NCBI GenBank assembly: GCA_017475235.1
Contig: JAFVGA010000010.1
Coordinates: forward strand, 1-62,622
Reading direction: 5' to 3'
DNA length: 62,622 bases
Origin: Eubacterium sp.
GTDB lineage: Bacteria; Bacillota; Clostridia; Lachnospirales; Lachnospiraceae
The notes beneath the pieces are model-generated. The model worked only from the letters and a program-made list of their open reading frames with translations, did no database searches and had not been told where the DNA came from. The translations under genes and the position numbers were made by a program. Every line of letters starts with the position of its first letter. Position 1 is the stretch's first letter. This document shows, piece by piece, positions 26,846 through 35,657 of the stretch.

Positions 26846-26860
26846 GTAACAAGGTGATTT

Positions 26861-27679
26861 ATGGATACTTTAGATAAAAATGCGCCTATCGGAGTCTTTG
26901 ACTCAGGTGTGGGCGGGCTCACAGTAGCCAGAGAGATAATTAGACAATTGCCGAACGAGAGCATCGTATATTTCGGTGACACGGCTAGAGTGCCTTACGG
27001 AAGTAAGTCAAAGGACACTATTATTCGTTTCTCAAAACAGATAGTGAATTTCCTTAAGACTAAAAATGTTAAGGCTATTGTTTTTGCGTGCAACACAGCC
27101 AGCGCCTTTGCTTTGGACGCTATCGAGCGCGAGCTAGACATTCCTGTAATAGGTGTGGTTAAGCCTGGCGCTATCACAGCAATTCACAGCACTAGAAACA
27201 AACGTATCGGAATCATCGGAACAGAAGGTACAATCAAGAGTGAGATGTACACAAGTTACATCCAGAGCATCGATCCAGAGATTGAGGTAGTTGGAAAGGC
27301 TTGTCCTTTGTTCGTGCCACTCGTGGAAGAGGGAATGCTTGATGATGATGTGACAAAAGAAATGGCAACTAGATACCTTAAAGAGTTGCAAAACGAAAAC
27401 ATCGACAGCTTGATTTTGGGATGTACTCACTATCCACTTCTTAGAAAGATGGTTGGAAAGATTATGGGTCCAAATGTTTGCTTGGTTAACCCAGCGTATG
27501 AAACGGCAATCGGCCTTCGCGATATGCTATCCGAAACAGGCCTCTCCGCCGAAGAAGGCGCAGTCCCATCATACGAGTTTTACGTGAGTGATGACCCGCT
27601 TAAATTTAAACAGTTTGCAAACACAATAATGCCAACTGATATTGGCATTGTGAAAGAGGTCAATATAGAAAAATATTAA
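26861..27679 (+). CDS. murI: Glutamate racemase
   Basis: A 272-residue cofactor-independent racemase supplying D-glutamate for peptidoglycan. IGVFDSGVGGLTVAREI, the first catalytic cysteine in VFACNTASAFAL and the second in LILGCTHYPLL are intact, as is the GDTARVPYGSKS loop. Two small genes follow at 12 and 10 nt, forming a probable three-gene operon. Confidence 0.96.
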   Translation: MDTLDKNAPIGVFDSGVGGLTVAREIIRQLPNESIVYFGDTARVPYGSKSKDTIIRFSKQIVNFLKTKNVKAIVFACNTASAFALDAIERELDIPVIGVVKPGAITAIHSTRNKRIGIIGTEGTIKSEMYTSYIQSIDPEIEVVGKACPLFVPLVEEGMLDDDVTKEMATRYLKELQNENIDSLILGCTHYPLLRKMVGKIMGPNVCLVNPAYETAIGLRDMLSETGLSAEEGAVPSYEFYVSDDPLKFKQFANTIMPTDIGIVKEVNIEKY

Positions 27680-27691
27680 ATAGAGGGAACA

Positions 27692-28111
27692 ATGAGTAGA
27701 GAAGAAGTTTTAATTGAAATTAAAAGCATTCAAAAGGTTGGCGACCAAGAGGAAAATGTAGATGTGATCGCTCGCGGTTTTCACACGGCTGAGAATGGTG
27801 AACACTTCATCGAGTACGACGAATTTGATTCCGAGACGGATGACAAAACTCAAAGCAGCATTCGCTTTAGCGAGGGCAGAGCAGAAGTTGTGAGATCAGG
27901 TAACATGAGTGGAAACTTAACCTTCGACGTGGACGAAAAAAACGAGACCACTTACAGCACACCTTTTGGCGATTTGAATATGGATATCATCACAAACGAT
28001 ATTCAGATTGATGAAAAAGACGAACAAATAAATTTGAAAATAGTTTATGAATTGTATGCTCAAAACGAGAAGGTTTCAGACCACACCGTGGATGTGAGCA
28101 TTAAGAAATAA
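27692..28111 (+). CDS. DUF1934 (YwiB-like) beta-barrel protein
   Basis: A 139-residue cytoplasmic protein resembling the DUF1934/YwiB calycin-like family. Supporting segments are GEHFIEYDEFD, the basic strand AEVVRSGNMSGNLTF and the strand pair YSTPFGDLNMDIIT. No ligand or reaction is established for the family. It is 12 nt after murI with its own GAGGG site. Confidence 0.75.
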   Translation: MSREEVLIEIKSIQKVGDQEENVDVIARGFHTAENGEHFIEYDEFDSETDDKTQSSIRFSEGRAEVVRSGNMSGNLTFDVDEKNETTYSTPFGDLNMDIITNDIQIDEKDEQINLKIVYELYAQNEKVSDHTVDVSIKK

Positions 28112-28121
28112 GGAGGAAGAT

Positions 28122-28568
28122 ATGATTAATGCACCATTGATTGCTGCGCTTGCTTGGTGGACAATAGTACTTATTGCAGTTACAGCTGTTTTACTAATCG
28201 CTGTTATTGTTTTGTTTGTACTTGGCAAGAGAGCAGAGAAGAAACAAGAAGGCCAAGAAAAAATGATGGAAGAAAACGCGCAAGTTATTAACTTGTTCGT
28301 TATTGATAAGAAGAAGATGAGACTTAAAGACGCTGGACTACCACAGGTAGTTATCGAGCAGTCTCCAAAGCTAGCTAAGATGGCTAAGTTGCCTATCGTT
28401 AAGGTTAAAGCGGGTCCTAGAGTTATGAATTTGATTGCGGATACTAAAATCTGGGATCAAATCGTGCCAAAGCAGGACGTTAAAGCTACTGTAAGTGGCA
28501 TGTACATCACGAAAGTTCAAAGACTTCGTGGCCCAGCTGCACAACCTAAGAAGAAAAAGAGACGATAA
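28122..28568 (+). CDS. Small single-pass membrane protein, unknown
   Basis: A 148-residue protein with one N-terminal transmembrane segment (WWTIVLIAVTAVLLIAVIVL) and a basic cytoplasmic domain. The domain has the strands AQVINLFVIDKKKMRLKDAG and GPRVMNLIADTKIWDQIVP and ends in a KKKKRR tail. I do not recognise the family. SD AAGGAGG is strong and spacing to the DUF1934 gene is 10 nt, so it is the last gene of the murI operon. Confidence 0.7.
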   Translation: MINAPLIAALAWWTIVLIAVTAVLLIAVIVLFVLGKRAEKKQEGQEKMMEENAQVINLFVIDKKKMRLKDAGLPQVVIEQSPKLAKMAKLPIVKVKAGPRVMNLIADTKIWDQIVPKQDVKATVSGMYITKVQRLRGPAAQPKKKKRR

Positions 28569-28831
28569 GTATTAAATAATACAAAAGCAACAAAAGAGTA
28601 ATGACTTCATACGAATAAATCATATTCGATAGTAATCATTATTCACAAAATATTTAGGGCATCAGCTCAAAAAAAGGAGTTTTCTTTATGAAAACTCCTT
28701 TTTGTTCGCTTCAAAAATTGTTTTGTGAACAATTTTTGTCCCTAATATTTTGTTCATACTGATTAATCGAATTAAATGATTCATTCGCAAATCAGCCATT
28801 TCTCTTTTGTTGCTTTTGTATTTTAACACTA
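28569..28831. repeat. Imperfect palindrome of about 260 nt between converging genes
   Basis: The outer arms AATACAAAAGCAACAAAAGAG (28578-28598) and its exact complement at 28802-28822 match over 21 nt, and a looser match extends several bases further out. Inner pairs include CGAAT-aAATCAT with ATGAtTCATTCG, and CAAAATATTTAGGG with CCCTAATATTTTG. The centre holds the terminator-like hairpin AAAGGAG/CTCCTTT at about 28674-28708. No protein is encoded. It may serve as a bidirectional terminator or be a MITE-like element; no clear target duplication was seen. Confidence 0.7.
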
Positions 28832-29542
28832 AATATTCTTTTTCTTCAATTGCTCGTGCAGCTGGGCCGCTAAGTCTTTGACTTCGTGTTTGTCCATACC
28901 CTCAGTATCTATTGCCTCGTAGAATTTTACGTGTGCAACGTTTGAGTAGAACTTAGGCGCGTGGTCCTCGAAAACTTCTTTCTCATAGTCGATGCGGACT
29001 GGTACAACTTTACAGTGTGTCTTTTCAACTATTTTGAAACTGCCTGTCTTGAAGTCTAGTAGTTCACCGTCTTTGGAACGGGTGCCCTCTGGGAAGAGGA
29101 ACATTGACGTTCCGCCCTTTATTAGTTCGGCGGCATCTAGCACCATCTGTAGTCCCTTTCTAGGATCTGATCTATCCAAAAACAAGCAGTGTGTAAATCT
29201 CATAAGTATATTTAGTATAGGTACTTTGTTTATTTCTTTTTTAGCAATAAACCCCGTAGGCTTCTTCATTAGAGGGTAGAGCACGATTATATCGAATAGT
29301 GATAGGTGATTGCTCACATAAAGCACTGATTCGTCTGTAGTTATGTTTTCTTTACCCTCTGCCACAGTCTTCATTCCTGTAATCAAGTTAGCAAGTATAA
29401 GCCCGAACTGTACCCAACGTAAGGATAGTATATCGCAAGCCTTTTTGCTGAATAACTTAATAATTAGGAGTATTAGTGCGACTATCAAAGATATCGCGAA
29501 GAACAAAACTAGTGGTATTGATATAATTATTAATCTAATCAT
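28829..29542 (-). CDS. plsC: 1-acyl-sn-glycerol-3-phosphate acyltransferase
   Basis: A 237-residue membrane acyltransferase making phosphatidic acid from lysophosphatidate. An N-terminal hydrophobic helix (IIIISIPLVLFFAISLIVAL-like) precedes the catalytic NHLSLFDIIVL (H-x4-D) and the substrate motif FPEGTRSKDGELL. FLDRSDPRKGLQ is also typical. SD GGAGG precedes the ATG. Its promoter lies at 29562-29590 on the minus strand. Confidence 0.92.
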   Translation of the reverse strand: MIRLIIISIPLVLFFAISLIVALILLIIKLFSKKACDILSLRWVQFGLILANLITGMKTVAEGKENITTDESVLYVSNHLSLFDIIVLYPLMKKPTGFIAKKEINKVPILNILMRFTHCLFLDRSDPRKGLQMVLDAAELIKGGTSMFLFPEGTRSKDGELLDFKTGSFKIVEKTHCKVVPVRIDYEKEVFEDHAPKFYSNVAHVKFYEAIDTEGMDKHEVKDLAAQLHEQLKKKNI

Positions 29543-29561
29543 ATTTTAATCCTCCGCGATT

Positions 29562-29590
29562 ATTATAAAACAATAGCGAGTAAATAACAA
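29562..29590 (-). promoter_or_regulatory. plsC promoter
   Basis: On the minus strand, -35 TTGTTA (29590-29585) and -10 TATAAT (29567-29562), spacer 17 nt. Confidence 0.7.
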
Positions 29591-29698
29591 TTGATATTGT
29601 CTTCGACGAAGTCAATAATTACCTAAAATTCACGAAAAATGTTAAAAATCCCTAAAAGTGCACTTTTTTATAGAATTATGTGAAATTTCTAAAAGGTA

Positions 29699-29727
29699 TT
29701 GTAATTGTTTTTTTACCGTTATATAAT
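29699..29727 (+). promoter_or_regulatory. Promoter of the WSTYF secreted protein gene
   Basis: -35 TTGTAA (29699-29704) and -10 TATAAT (29722-29727), spacer 17 nt. Nothing else was seen between this and plsC apart from AT-rich sequence. Confidence 0.72.
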
Positions 29728-29777
29728 TTATAGTACATTAAAAGGGATAATATGCTATTTTTTAAAGGAGGCAAATT

Positions 29778-30569
29778 ATGAAAATGGTTAAAAAATTGGT
29801 AGCAGTAGTTGCTGCACTAACACTAACAATTGGTATGGCTTCTACAGCTATGGCAGCTTCATGGAGCACATACTTTGGTCTTAACAAAGGCTGGTATGAA
29901 GGAATGAAAGCTAAGATGACATCTAACACTGCTACAGGATGGACTGTAAAAGCAACTGACCTAGGATGGGGCGGCTGCTGGGGCGGTCAAGTATTCCAAA
30001 AGAATCTTTCTATAAAGAAGGGTCAGAAGTATACTCTTAAGTTTACTTTGAAATCATCTAAGATGCCTAAGTATGTTTGGGTTAAAGTTGGTGATGAATC
30101 TGGAAAGAAATTGAATTTTGGTAAGTGGGTTGATTGTAAGAAAGGTCAAGCTGTTTCAGTTAATGAAACATTCACTGCTAAATATGATGGAAAGACAATT
30201 TACTTTGGTATAGGTGGAGATTGTGGCGATAGAGCTTCAGTTAAAACTGATAAGGATGCGAAAGTAAGATATAAATATGCACCAAACAAGAAATTGGATG
30301 CTAGTAGACTTAAATCAGATGAATTTGCTAAACATGGTACAGTTATTACATGTTCAAACTATTCATTTGGCCTAGCATCATCAAGTGGTGGAAATGGTAC
30401 TGTTAGCAATGGTAACGGAACAGTAAACAGTAATGGTACTGTAAACACAGTTACTACATCAGATGGTACAGTTGCAACTGGTGATTTCACACCTATCGCA
30501 TGCGGAGCTACAGCAGTTCTAGCAGCAGCAGCTATCGTTGTTTTCGCTAAGAGAAGACAGGAAGATTAA
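29778..30569 (+). CDS. Cell-surface CBM-like protein with C-terminal anchor
   Basis: A 263-residue exported protein. The signal peptide ends at TAMAA (about residue 30). The mature start ASWSTYFGLNKGWYEG leads into a beta-rich, carbohydrate-binding-like domain (to about 195; KKGQKYTLKFTLKSSKMPKY). A Gly/Asn/Thr linker with GNGTV/NSNGTV repeats follows. The end is VATGD, a hydrophobic helix (TAVLAAAAIVVFA) and KRRQED, which has the layout of a sortase substrate although the motif is not LPxTG. SD AAAGGAGG is perfect. It precedes the glucan transporter but is separated by a terminator. Confidence 0.75.
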   Translation: MKMVKKLVAVVAALTLTIGMASTAMAASWSTYFGLNKGWYEGMKAKMTSNTATGWTVKATDLGWGGCWGGQVFQKNLSIKKGQKYTLKFTLKSSKMPKYVWVKVGDESGKKLNFGKWVDCKKGQAVSVNETFTAKYDGKTIYFGIGGDCGDRASVKTDKDAKVRYKYAPNKKLDASRLKSDEFAKHGTVITCSNYSFGLASSSGGNGTVSNGNGTVNSNGTVNTVTTSDGTVATGDFTPIACGATAVLAAAAIVVFAKRRQED

Positions 30570-30608
30570 TTAATAGCAATTACTATATAAAAATTGTATA
30601 AATTGTAC

Positions 30609-30640
30609 AAAAAAAAGCACCTTTAGGGGTGCTTTTTTTG
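30609..30640 (+). terminator. Terminator after the surface protein gene
   Basis: AAAAAAGCACC (30611-30621) pairs with GGTGCTTTTTT (30628-30638), then a T-run. Confidence 0.92.
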
Positions 30641-30669
30641 TTGAATCCTACCTAATCCTTTGATATAAT
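30641..30669 (+). promoter_or_regulatory. Promoter of the glucan transport operon
   Basis: -35 TTGAAT (30641-30646) and -10 TATAAT (30664-30669), spacer 17 nt, directly behind the preceding terminator. The start codon is about 70 nt downstream. No clear operator palindrome was noticed. Confidence 0.75.
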
Positions 30670-30743
30670 TTTATACGTGAATATCACTATGTGATTGTTC
30701 GGGTAAGTGAAAATTTTTTCAGGATTATAAGGAGGAAACAGAC

Positions 30744-32405
30744 ATGAAAAAATTTGGTCGTAAAGCATTAGCATTAGTGCTTGGATTAGTATTATGCGTT
30801 TCTATGTTCGCATTTACTGGCTGCGGAGGCAGCTCATCAGATCCTGCTAGTTCAGGATTAGTAGACAGTGATATTAAGGGCGACATTTCAATTATGACTT
30901 GGAGTGGTGACGGAAAATATCACGAAGATATCGGATCAGAAAACCTTAGCGAAAGCAAACTAACATCACAGAATGTAGCTCAGATTTATGCAGTAGCTAA
31001 GCAGTTTAAAGAAAAATATCCAAATGTAAAGATTAACGTGTGGGCAAAATCAGGTGACCCTAACCAACCTGGTACACCTTCATGGGATCAGGAAATTGAA
31101 AACTTTAAGACAAAGTATGGTAAATATCCTGACATTTGGGGAGCAGATGATATTATTTCAGATATCAAAAAAGGTTTAGTTGCTGACTTGTCAGTATACA
31201 AGAACGAAGATTCATACAAAGCTTACAACAAGGGCTTGATGAAACAGATGAACTACAATGGCGTACAGGCTGGACTTCCAGCATATTCAATTCCTTGGGG
31301 AATTTGGATTAACAAGTCATTGGCTAATGATAACAACATTGACGTTCCTGGACCAGACTGGACTATCCAAGAATTTTCAGATTTCGTATCACAGGCTGAT
31401 AAGGAGACATTCTTTGGTATGAAGTGTGCAGCTACTGACCCAGCAGGACACGATGGACACGGACCAATGGACATCTTAGACATGGGCGTTCCTACTATCA
31501 ACAAACAGATCAAAGAGAAGAACAGTGTTGATCTAAATACAGACGAAGTTAAGAGTCTTCTAAAATATGCTCAGATGTGGGCAGCTTCATCAGTTGACTC
31601 TGCAGAAGGTGCAGAAACACTTTCAGCTGAAATTGCTCAGGAGAACATGGGCTATTCATGGACATACTTCGTAAACAACAGAACATTAACAAACTGTGAG
31701 GATCCTTGGTATCTAACAGCAGGTGCTGATCCTTCAGCTAAGAAATCAGACACATACATCAAGGCTAAAGATTGGGACTTCTATCCATTCCCATCAACAG
31801 AGTATATGGACAACGAAAACACAATCAAGCTAGTTATGGACCCAATTTGCTTACACAACTATAAGCTTGATGACTCAAATCCAGAGATGAGCAAAGCAGA
31901 GAAGAAGAAACTTGACCTAACTTACACATTTGCTACATACTGGACAGCATCTACAGAAGCAAGAGAAGCTATCTTCAAACAAGGATGGACACAGGACGGC
32001 GAGAAGAAAGACTCAGCTGCTAGTGATACATTCCCTGTAGTAACTGGAGATGCATATGATGAGCAGATGGATATCTGGAACGAGCATCCAGCACACAAAG
32101 TTTACAAAGATAAAGAAGGATTCCAGAAGGTTATCAAACTATTCAAAGAGGGTAAATCTTGGGATTATGTAGACAAATGCTGGACTAAGAAGATTTCAGA
32201 ACACGGTGAAGAAATCTATACTCTACAAGAGTGGATTAGCTGTAACGACAAAGACGTTGCAGGTGCTTGGATGACAGATAAGAACTGGGCAGACTCAGTT
32301 AAATCTAAGTTAGCTGACTGGAACGTAACAATTAACAAACGTATCAAGAAAGCTGACAAAGAATTCAAAGCAGCACTTACAAAATACTACGGAAATACTA
32401 AATAA
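30744..32405 (+). CDS. ABC sugar-transporter substrate-binding lipoprotein
   Basis: A 553-residue family-1-like solute-binding protein. The signal ends with the lipobox FTGC near residue 27, so it is membrane-tethered. The ligand domain starts at DISIMTWSGDGKYH; YPDIWGADDIISDIKKGLVA and GLPAYSIPWGIWINKSLAND are typical of sugar binders. Tryptophans are abundant, as expected for glycan stacking. A strong AAGGAGG site precedes it. It is separated from the rest of the operon by a hairpin that may lower downstream expression. The substrate is inferred from the neighbouring GH16 and phosphorylase genes. Confidence 0.88.
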   Translation: MKKFGRKALALVLGLVLCVSMFAFTGCGGSSSDPASSGLVDSDIKGDISIMTWSGDGKYHEDIGSENLSESKLTSQNVAQIYAVAKQFKEKYPNVKINVWAKSGDPNQPGTPSWDQEIENFKTKYGKYPDIWGADDIISDIKKGLVADLSVYKNEDSYKAYNKGLMKQMNYNGVQAGLPAYSIPWGIWINKSLANDNNIDVPGPDWTIQEFSDFVSQADKETFFGMKCAATDPAGHDGHGPMDILDMGVPTINKQIKEKNSVDLNTDEVKSLLKYAQMWAASSVDSAEGAETLSAEIAQENMGYSWTYFVNNRTLTNCEDPWYLTAGADPSAKKSDTYIKAKDWDFYPFPSTEYMDNENTIKLVMDPICLHNYKLDDSNPEMSKAEKKKLDLTYTFATYWTASTEAREAIFKQGWTQDGEKKDSAASDTFPVVTGDAYDEQMDIWNEHPAHKVYKDKEGFQKVIKLFKEGKSWDYVDKCWTKKISEHGEEIYTLQEWISCNDKDVAGAWMTDKNWADSVKSKLADWNVTINKRIKKADKEFKAALTKYYGNTK

Positions 32406-32455
32406 TAGAGGGTCCGTAGAGTAAGAGTTAATATACTTTAATTAAATCAAACAAT

Positions 32456-32488
32456 GCGGAACTGTCTAAAAATGGCGGTTCCGCTTTT
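32456..32488 (+). terminator. Attenuator-like hairpin after the binding-protein gene
   Basis: GCGGAAC (32456-32462) pairs with GTTCCGC (32478-32484), followed by TTTTGT. The short T-run suggests partial termination, so that the binding protein is made in excess of the permeases. Confidence 0.65.
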
Positions 32489-32555
32489 GTACTTGAAGAT
32501 AGAATTTTTCAAGTAAAAATAGGTAACAAATAAGGAAGATTGGAGAGAAACAACA

Positions 32556-35500
32556 ATGAAAAGAAGAATTATCACGGCTTTAATAATCATAGCGTGTGTC
32601 ATTGTTGCGGGAATCATTCTTTTCAATTTCGTATTAAAGACTGAACCTAGCTATGTTAAAGACATAAGCCAAGAGGAATTTAAAAAGGCTTATGACACTT
32701 TGAACAAGTCCTATTTAGAAGAGGGCCAAGAAGCCGAAGTTTACTATACTGACTTCATCGCAGACCATAGTGAAATCGGAAAAGGCAAAACTAGTGCTAA
32801 AGTTCAAGGTGGAGAATCCACTAGCAGTTTTTACGAGAAGAACAAAGACGATGAGAATGTTCCCGAGGCTGTAAAGAAATACGATAGCAGTATTAAAGAT
32901 CTTGATTATCAAGATAAAGCTAAGTATGACATTACAGTCGATAAGGCAGGTTTGTACTATTTGTCTTTAGACTATATTTCAGTAGGTAGTTCACTTACGA
33001 ACTACACTGTAAGTATGTCTGTGAATGGTAAGCAAGAGTATTCAGAAATGAAGACTATCAGACTTCCAATCACATGGAAAGATACTGACGGAAAGAATTT
33101 CGTTAGTAGTGGAAAGCTAAAGACTTTCCCTAAAGACAGCTATGGAGACGAGATGACTCCAAAACAGCAGAAAGTACAGCAGTGGGAAAATGCTTATCTA
33201 TACAACAATACATACACTTCGACTACTCCTTTGTGCTTCTACTTAGAGAAGGGTCAAAACGAGATTTCGCTTGAGAACGTTTCTTCAGGCGGTTTGGGCG
33301 TTGGTGACTTGAGAGCAGAAGAAGCAAAGGATAATACTAAGTCATACAAAGAGTACAGCAAGAAACATGGAAAAGAAGCTGTAATTAAAGATGACAAGTA
33401 TAAGTTGGAGATTGACGCTGTAAATTACTACAGAAAGAATTCTACAGAAATCACATATGATAACGATGTAGACGATTCACTTACAAGATTCAATATAGAT
33501 TACAAGAAAATGAATATCTTGAAGTGGGGAGAAGCTGGTGTAGAGACTAAGTATACATTCGACGTTAAGAAGACTGGTAACTATAACCTAGCGCTTCACT
33601 TTAAGAACGGAAAGAAAGAGTTTCAGACATTTGAGACAATTATGATTGATGGTAAGGTACCTTTCACAGAAATGTACAACTATTCATTCGATGCGTCTCA
33701 GTCTAGCTACCAGAACGAAATGTTCGAAGACAAAGATGGAAAAGCATACAAGTTCTATCTTACAAAGGGTAGACACTCAATCACAATTAAGCAGGAAAAT
33801 GCTCCTATCATGGAAGCATACAGATATGCATTGTTGATTGAAAAACATATCACAAACTTTGACTTAGAAATTAAGAAGATTACTGGTGCTGAAGTTGATG
33901 AGAACCGTAACTGGAAGATGACTAAGTACATCAAAGATATTGACAAGTACCTAGATTCTTACTCAGATATGATTCAGCACATTAGATATTTACTTCAGGA
34001 TTACTCAGATAATGGTAATGCTGGAGCTGTTCTTGCATATCTAGATCAGGCAGATATCTTTATTAAGAACATGAAGGAATATCCAGATGATATCGCGCTT
34101 CATACTTCAGATCTTACTGGTCCAGATAACTCAATCCTAGTTGCACTAAGTAGTTTCGTTCAAGAGTTAACAAACAACGAATTTACTTTGGACCGCATCT
34201 ATGTTTGTGGAAGCGAAGACCAGCTTGACAAGGCAAACAGTTCATTTGGAAGTTCTCTATGGACTGGAATTAAATCTTTGCTTAATACTTTCATAACTGA
34301 TAAGTACGATACAAAGATTTCAGATGATAAAGACACAATCACCATCTGGTTCAACAAGGCTACTACACACGTTAACTTGTTGCAGAAGATGGCATCTAGT
34401 GACTTTACAAAATATTACAAAGAGAAAACTGGTAAGGATATTAAAGTACATATCACAGCCATCCCTGACCCATCTAAGTTTACTCTAGCTATCGCAGCTA
34501 AGAAGACTCCTGATGTTGCTATGGGATTGTTGTCATACATGCCATTCGACTTGTGTAGCCGTGGTGCTTTGTATGACTTCACAAAATTCGATGATTTCTG
34601 GACTGTTGCAAACAGATTCCCTACTGGAGCATTCGTATCATATGTCTACAACGAAGGCGTATACGCAATCCCAGAACAGACAGATTTCAACGCAATCGTT
34701 TATAGAAAAGATATCTTTAGACAGTTAAATCTTAAAGTTCCTGATAACTGGGATGAACTAATTGACATCCTTCCAACACTTCAGAGATATGGTAAGAACT
34801 TCTACCACAACATCTCACTTGGTATTACAGGATACAAGTGGTTCTACCAGACAGCACCTATGATTCTTCAGAATGGTGGACAATTATACGTTCAAGATAA
34901 GAACGGTATTGTTAAAACAGGAATTGACAGTAAGAATGCTATCAGAGGAATGCAGTTGCTTGGAGACTTGTTCAACAAGTATTCACTAGAAACTTCAGTT
35001 AACTCATTCTTCAATAACTTTAGATATTCAACTCTTCCAATCGGTATTATCGGAATGGAAGATTACACACTAATCAAGAACGGCGCGCCAGAGCTTGATG
35101 GTGAGTGGGAGATTGCTCCATATATTGGAACAAAGCAGAAAGATGGCGTAACAAACAGAACATTCGTAGCTAACGGAACAGGCGCTGCTATCATGAAGGA
35201 CTCAAAGAAGAAAGAAGCAGCATGGGAATTCATTAAATGGTGGACAAGTAAAGATGTTCAGACAGAGTATACAAACGTACTTACATCATCATATGGTAAG
35301 ACATACTTCTGGCTATCATCTAACTTAGAAGCATTGCAGAATAACCCAATGGAAGAGAAAGATAAGAACGTAATGCTCAAGCAGATTAATTGGGTAACAG
35401 ACGTTACAAGAACACCTGGTCAGTACTTGCTAGAGAGAACAATCTCTAACATTTGGACAAGCATGGTATTCGACGGAGTCTCAGCGCAAGTTTCAGTCGA

Positions 35501-35657
35501 CGAGAAGAAAGCCGATGTAAACAAGGAAATCACACGTAAGATGACAGAACTTGGTTACTATAACGATCAAGGCAAACTCGTTAAGAAGTTTAAACTTCGT
35601 GGTTACGACTGGATTAAGAAAAATCAAGAAAATGCACAGAAAGGGGGTAAGAAATAA
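32556..35657 (+). CDS. Membrane-anchored giant solute-binding protein with two CBM-like modules
   Basis: A 1033-residue protein. An N-terminal transmembrane anchor (ITALIIIACVIVAGIILFNF) lacks a clear lipobox. Two beta-sandwich-like modules follow at about 60-245 and 260-430. Each ends with a similar strand (CFYLEKGQNEISLENV and FYLTKGRHSITIKQEN) as in CBM6/35-type folds. A helical linker leads to a family-1 solute-binding domain (about 590-1000: ITIWFNKATTHVNLLQ, VYAIPEQTDFNAIVYRKDIF). Ordinary binding proteins are about 450-550 residues. The stop overlaps the permease start by one base. A receptor that both binds polymer and feeds the permease is a reasonable inference. Confidence 0.82.
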   Translation: MKRRIITALIIIACVIVAGIILFNFVLKTEPSYVKDISQEEFKKAYDTLNKSYLEEGQEAEVYYTDFIADHSEIGKGKTSAKVQGGESTSSFYEKNKDDENVPEAVKKYDSSIKDLDYQDKAKYDITVDKAGLYYLSLDYISVGSSLTNYTVSMSVNGKQEYSEMKTIRLPITWKDTDGKNFVSSGKLKTFPKDSYGDEMTPKQQKVQQWENAYLYNNTYTSTTPLCFYLEKGQNEISLENVSSGGLGVGDLRAEEAKDNTKSYKEYSKKHGKEAVIKDDKYKLEIDAVNYYRKNSTEITYDNDVDDSLTRFNIDYKKMNILKWGEAGVETKYTFDVKKTGNYNLALHFKNGKKEFQTFETIMIDGKVPFTEMYNYSFDASQSSYQNEMFEDKDGKAYKFYLTKGRHSITIKQENAPIMEAYRYALLIEKHITNFDLEIKKITGAEVDENRNWKMTKYIKDIDKYLDSYSDMIQHIRYLLQDYSDNGNAGAVLAYLDQADIFIKNMKEYPDDIALHTSDLTGPDNSILVALSSFVQELTNNEFTLDRIYVCGSEDQLDKANSSFGSSLWTGIKSLLNTFITDKYDTKISDDKDTITIWFNKATTHVNLLQKMASSDFTKYYKEKTGKDIKVHITAIPDPSKFTLAIAAKKTPDVAMGLLSYMPFDLCSRGALYDFTKFDDFWTVANRFPTGAFVSYVYNEGVYAIPEQTDFNAIVYRKDIFRQLNLKVPDNWDELIDILPTLQRYGKNFYHNISLGITGYKWFYQTAPMILQNGGQLYVQDKNGIVKTGIDSKNAIRGMQLLGDLFNKYSLETSVNSFFNNFRYSTLPIGIIGMEDYTLIKNGAPELDGEWEIAPYIGTKQKDGVTNRTFVANGTGAAIMKDSKKKEAAWEFIKWWTSKDVQTEYTNVLTSSYGKTYFWLSSNLEALQNNPMEEKDKNVMLKQINWVTDVTRTPGQYLLERTISNIWTSMVFDGVSAQVSVDEKKADVNKEITRKMTELGYYNDQGKLVKKFKLRGYDWIKKNQENAQKGGKK

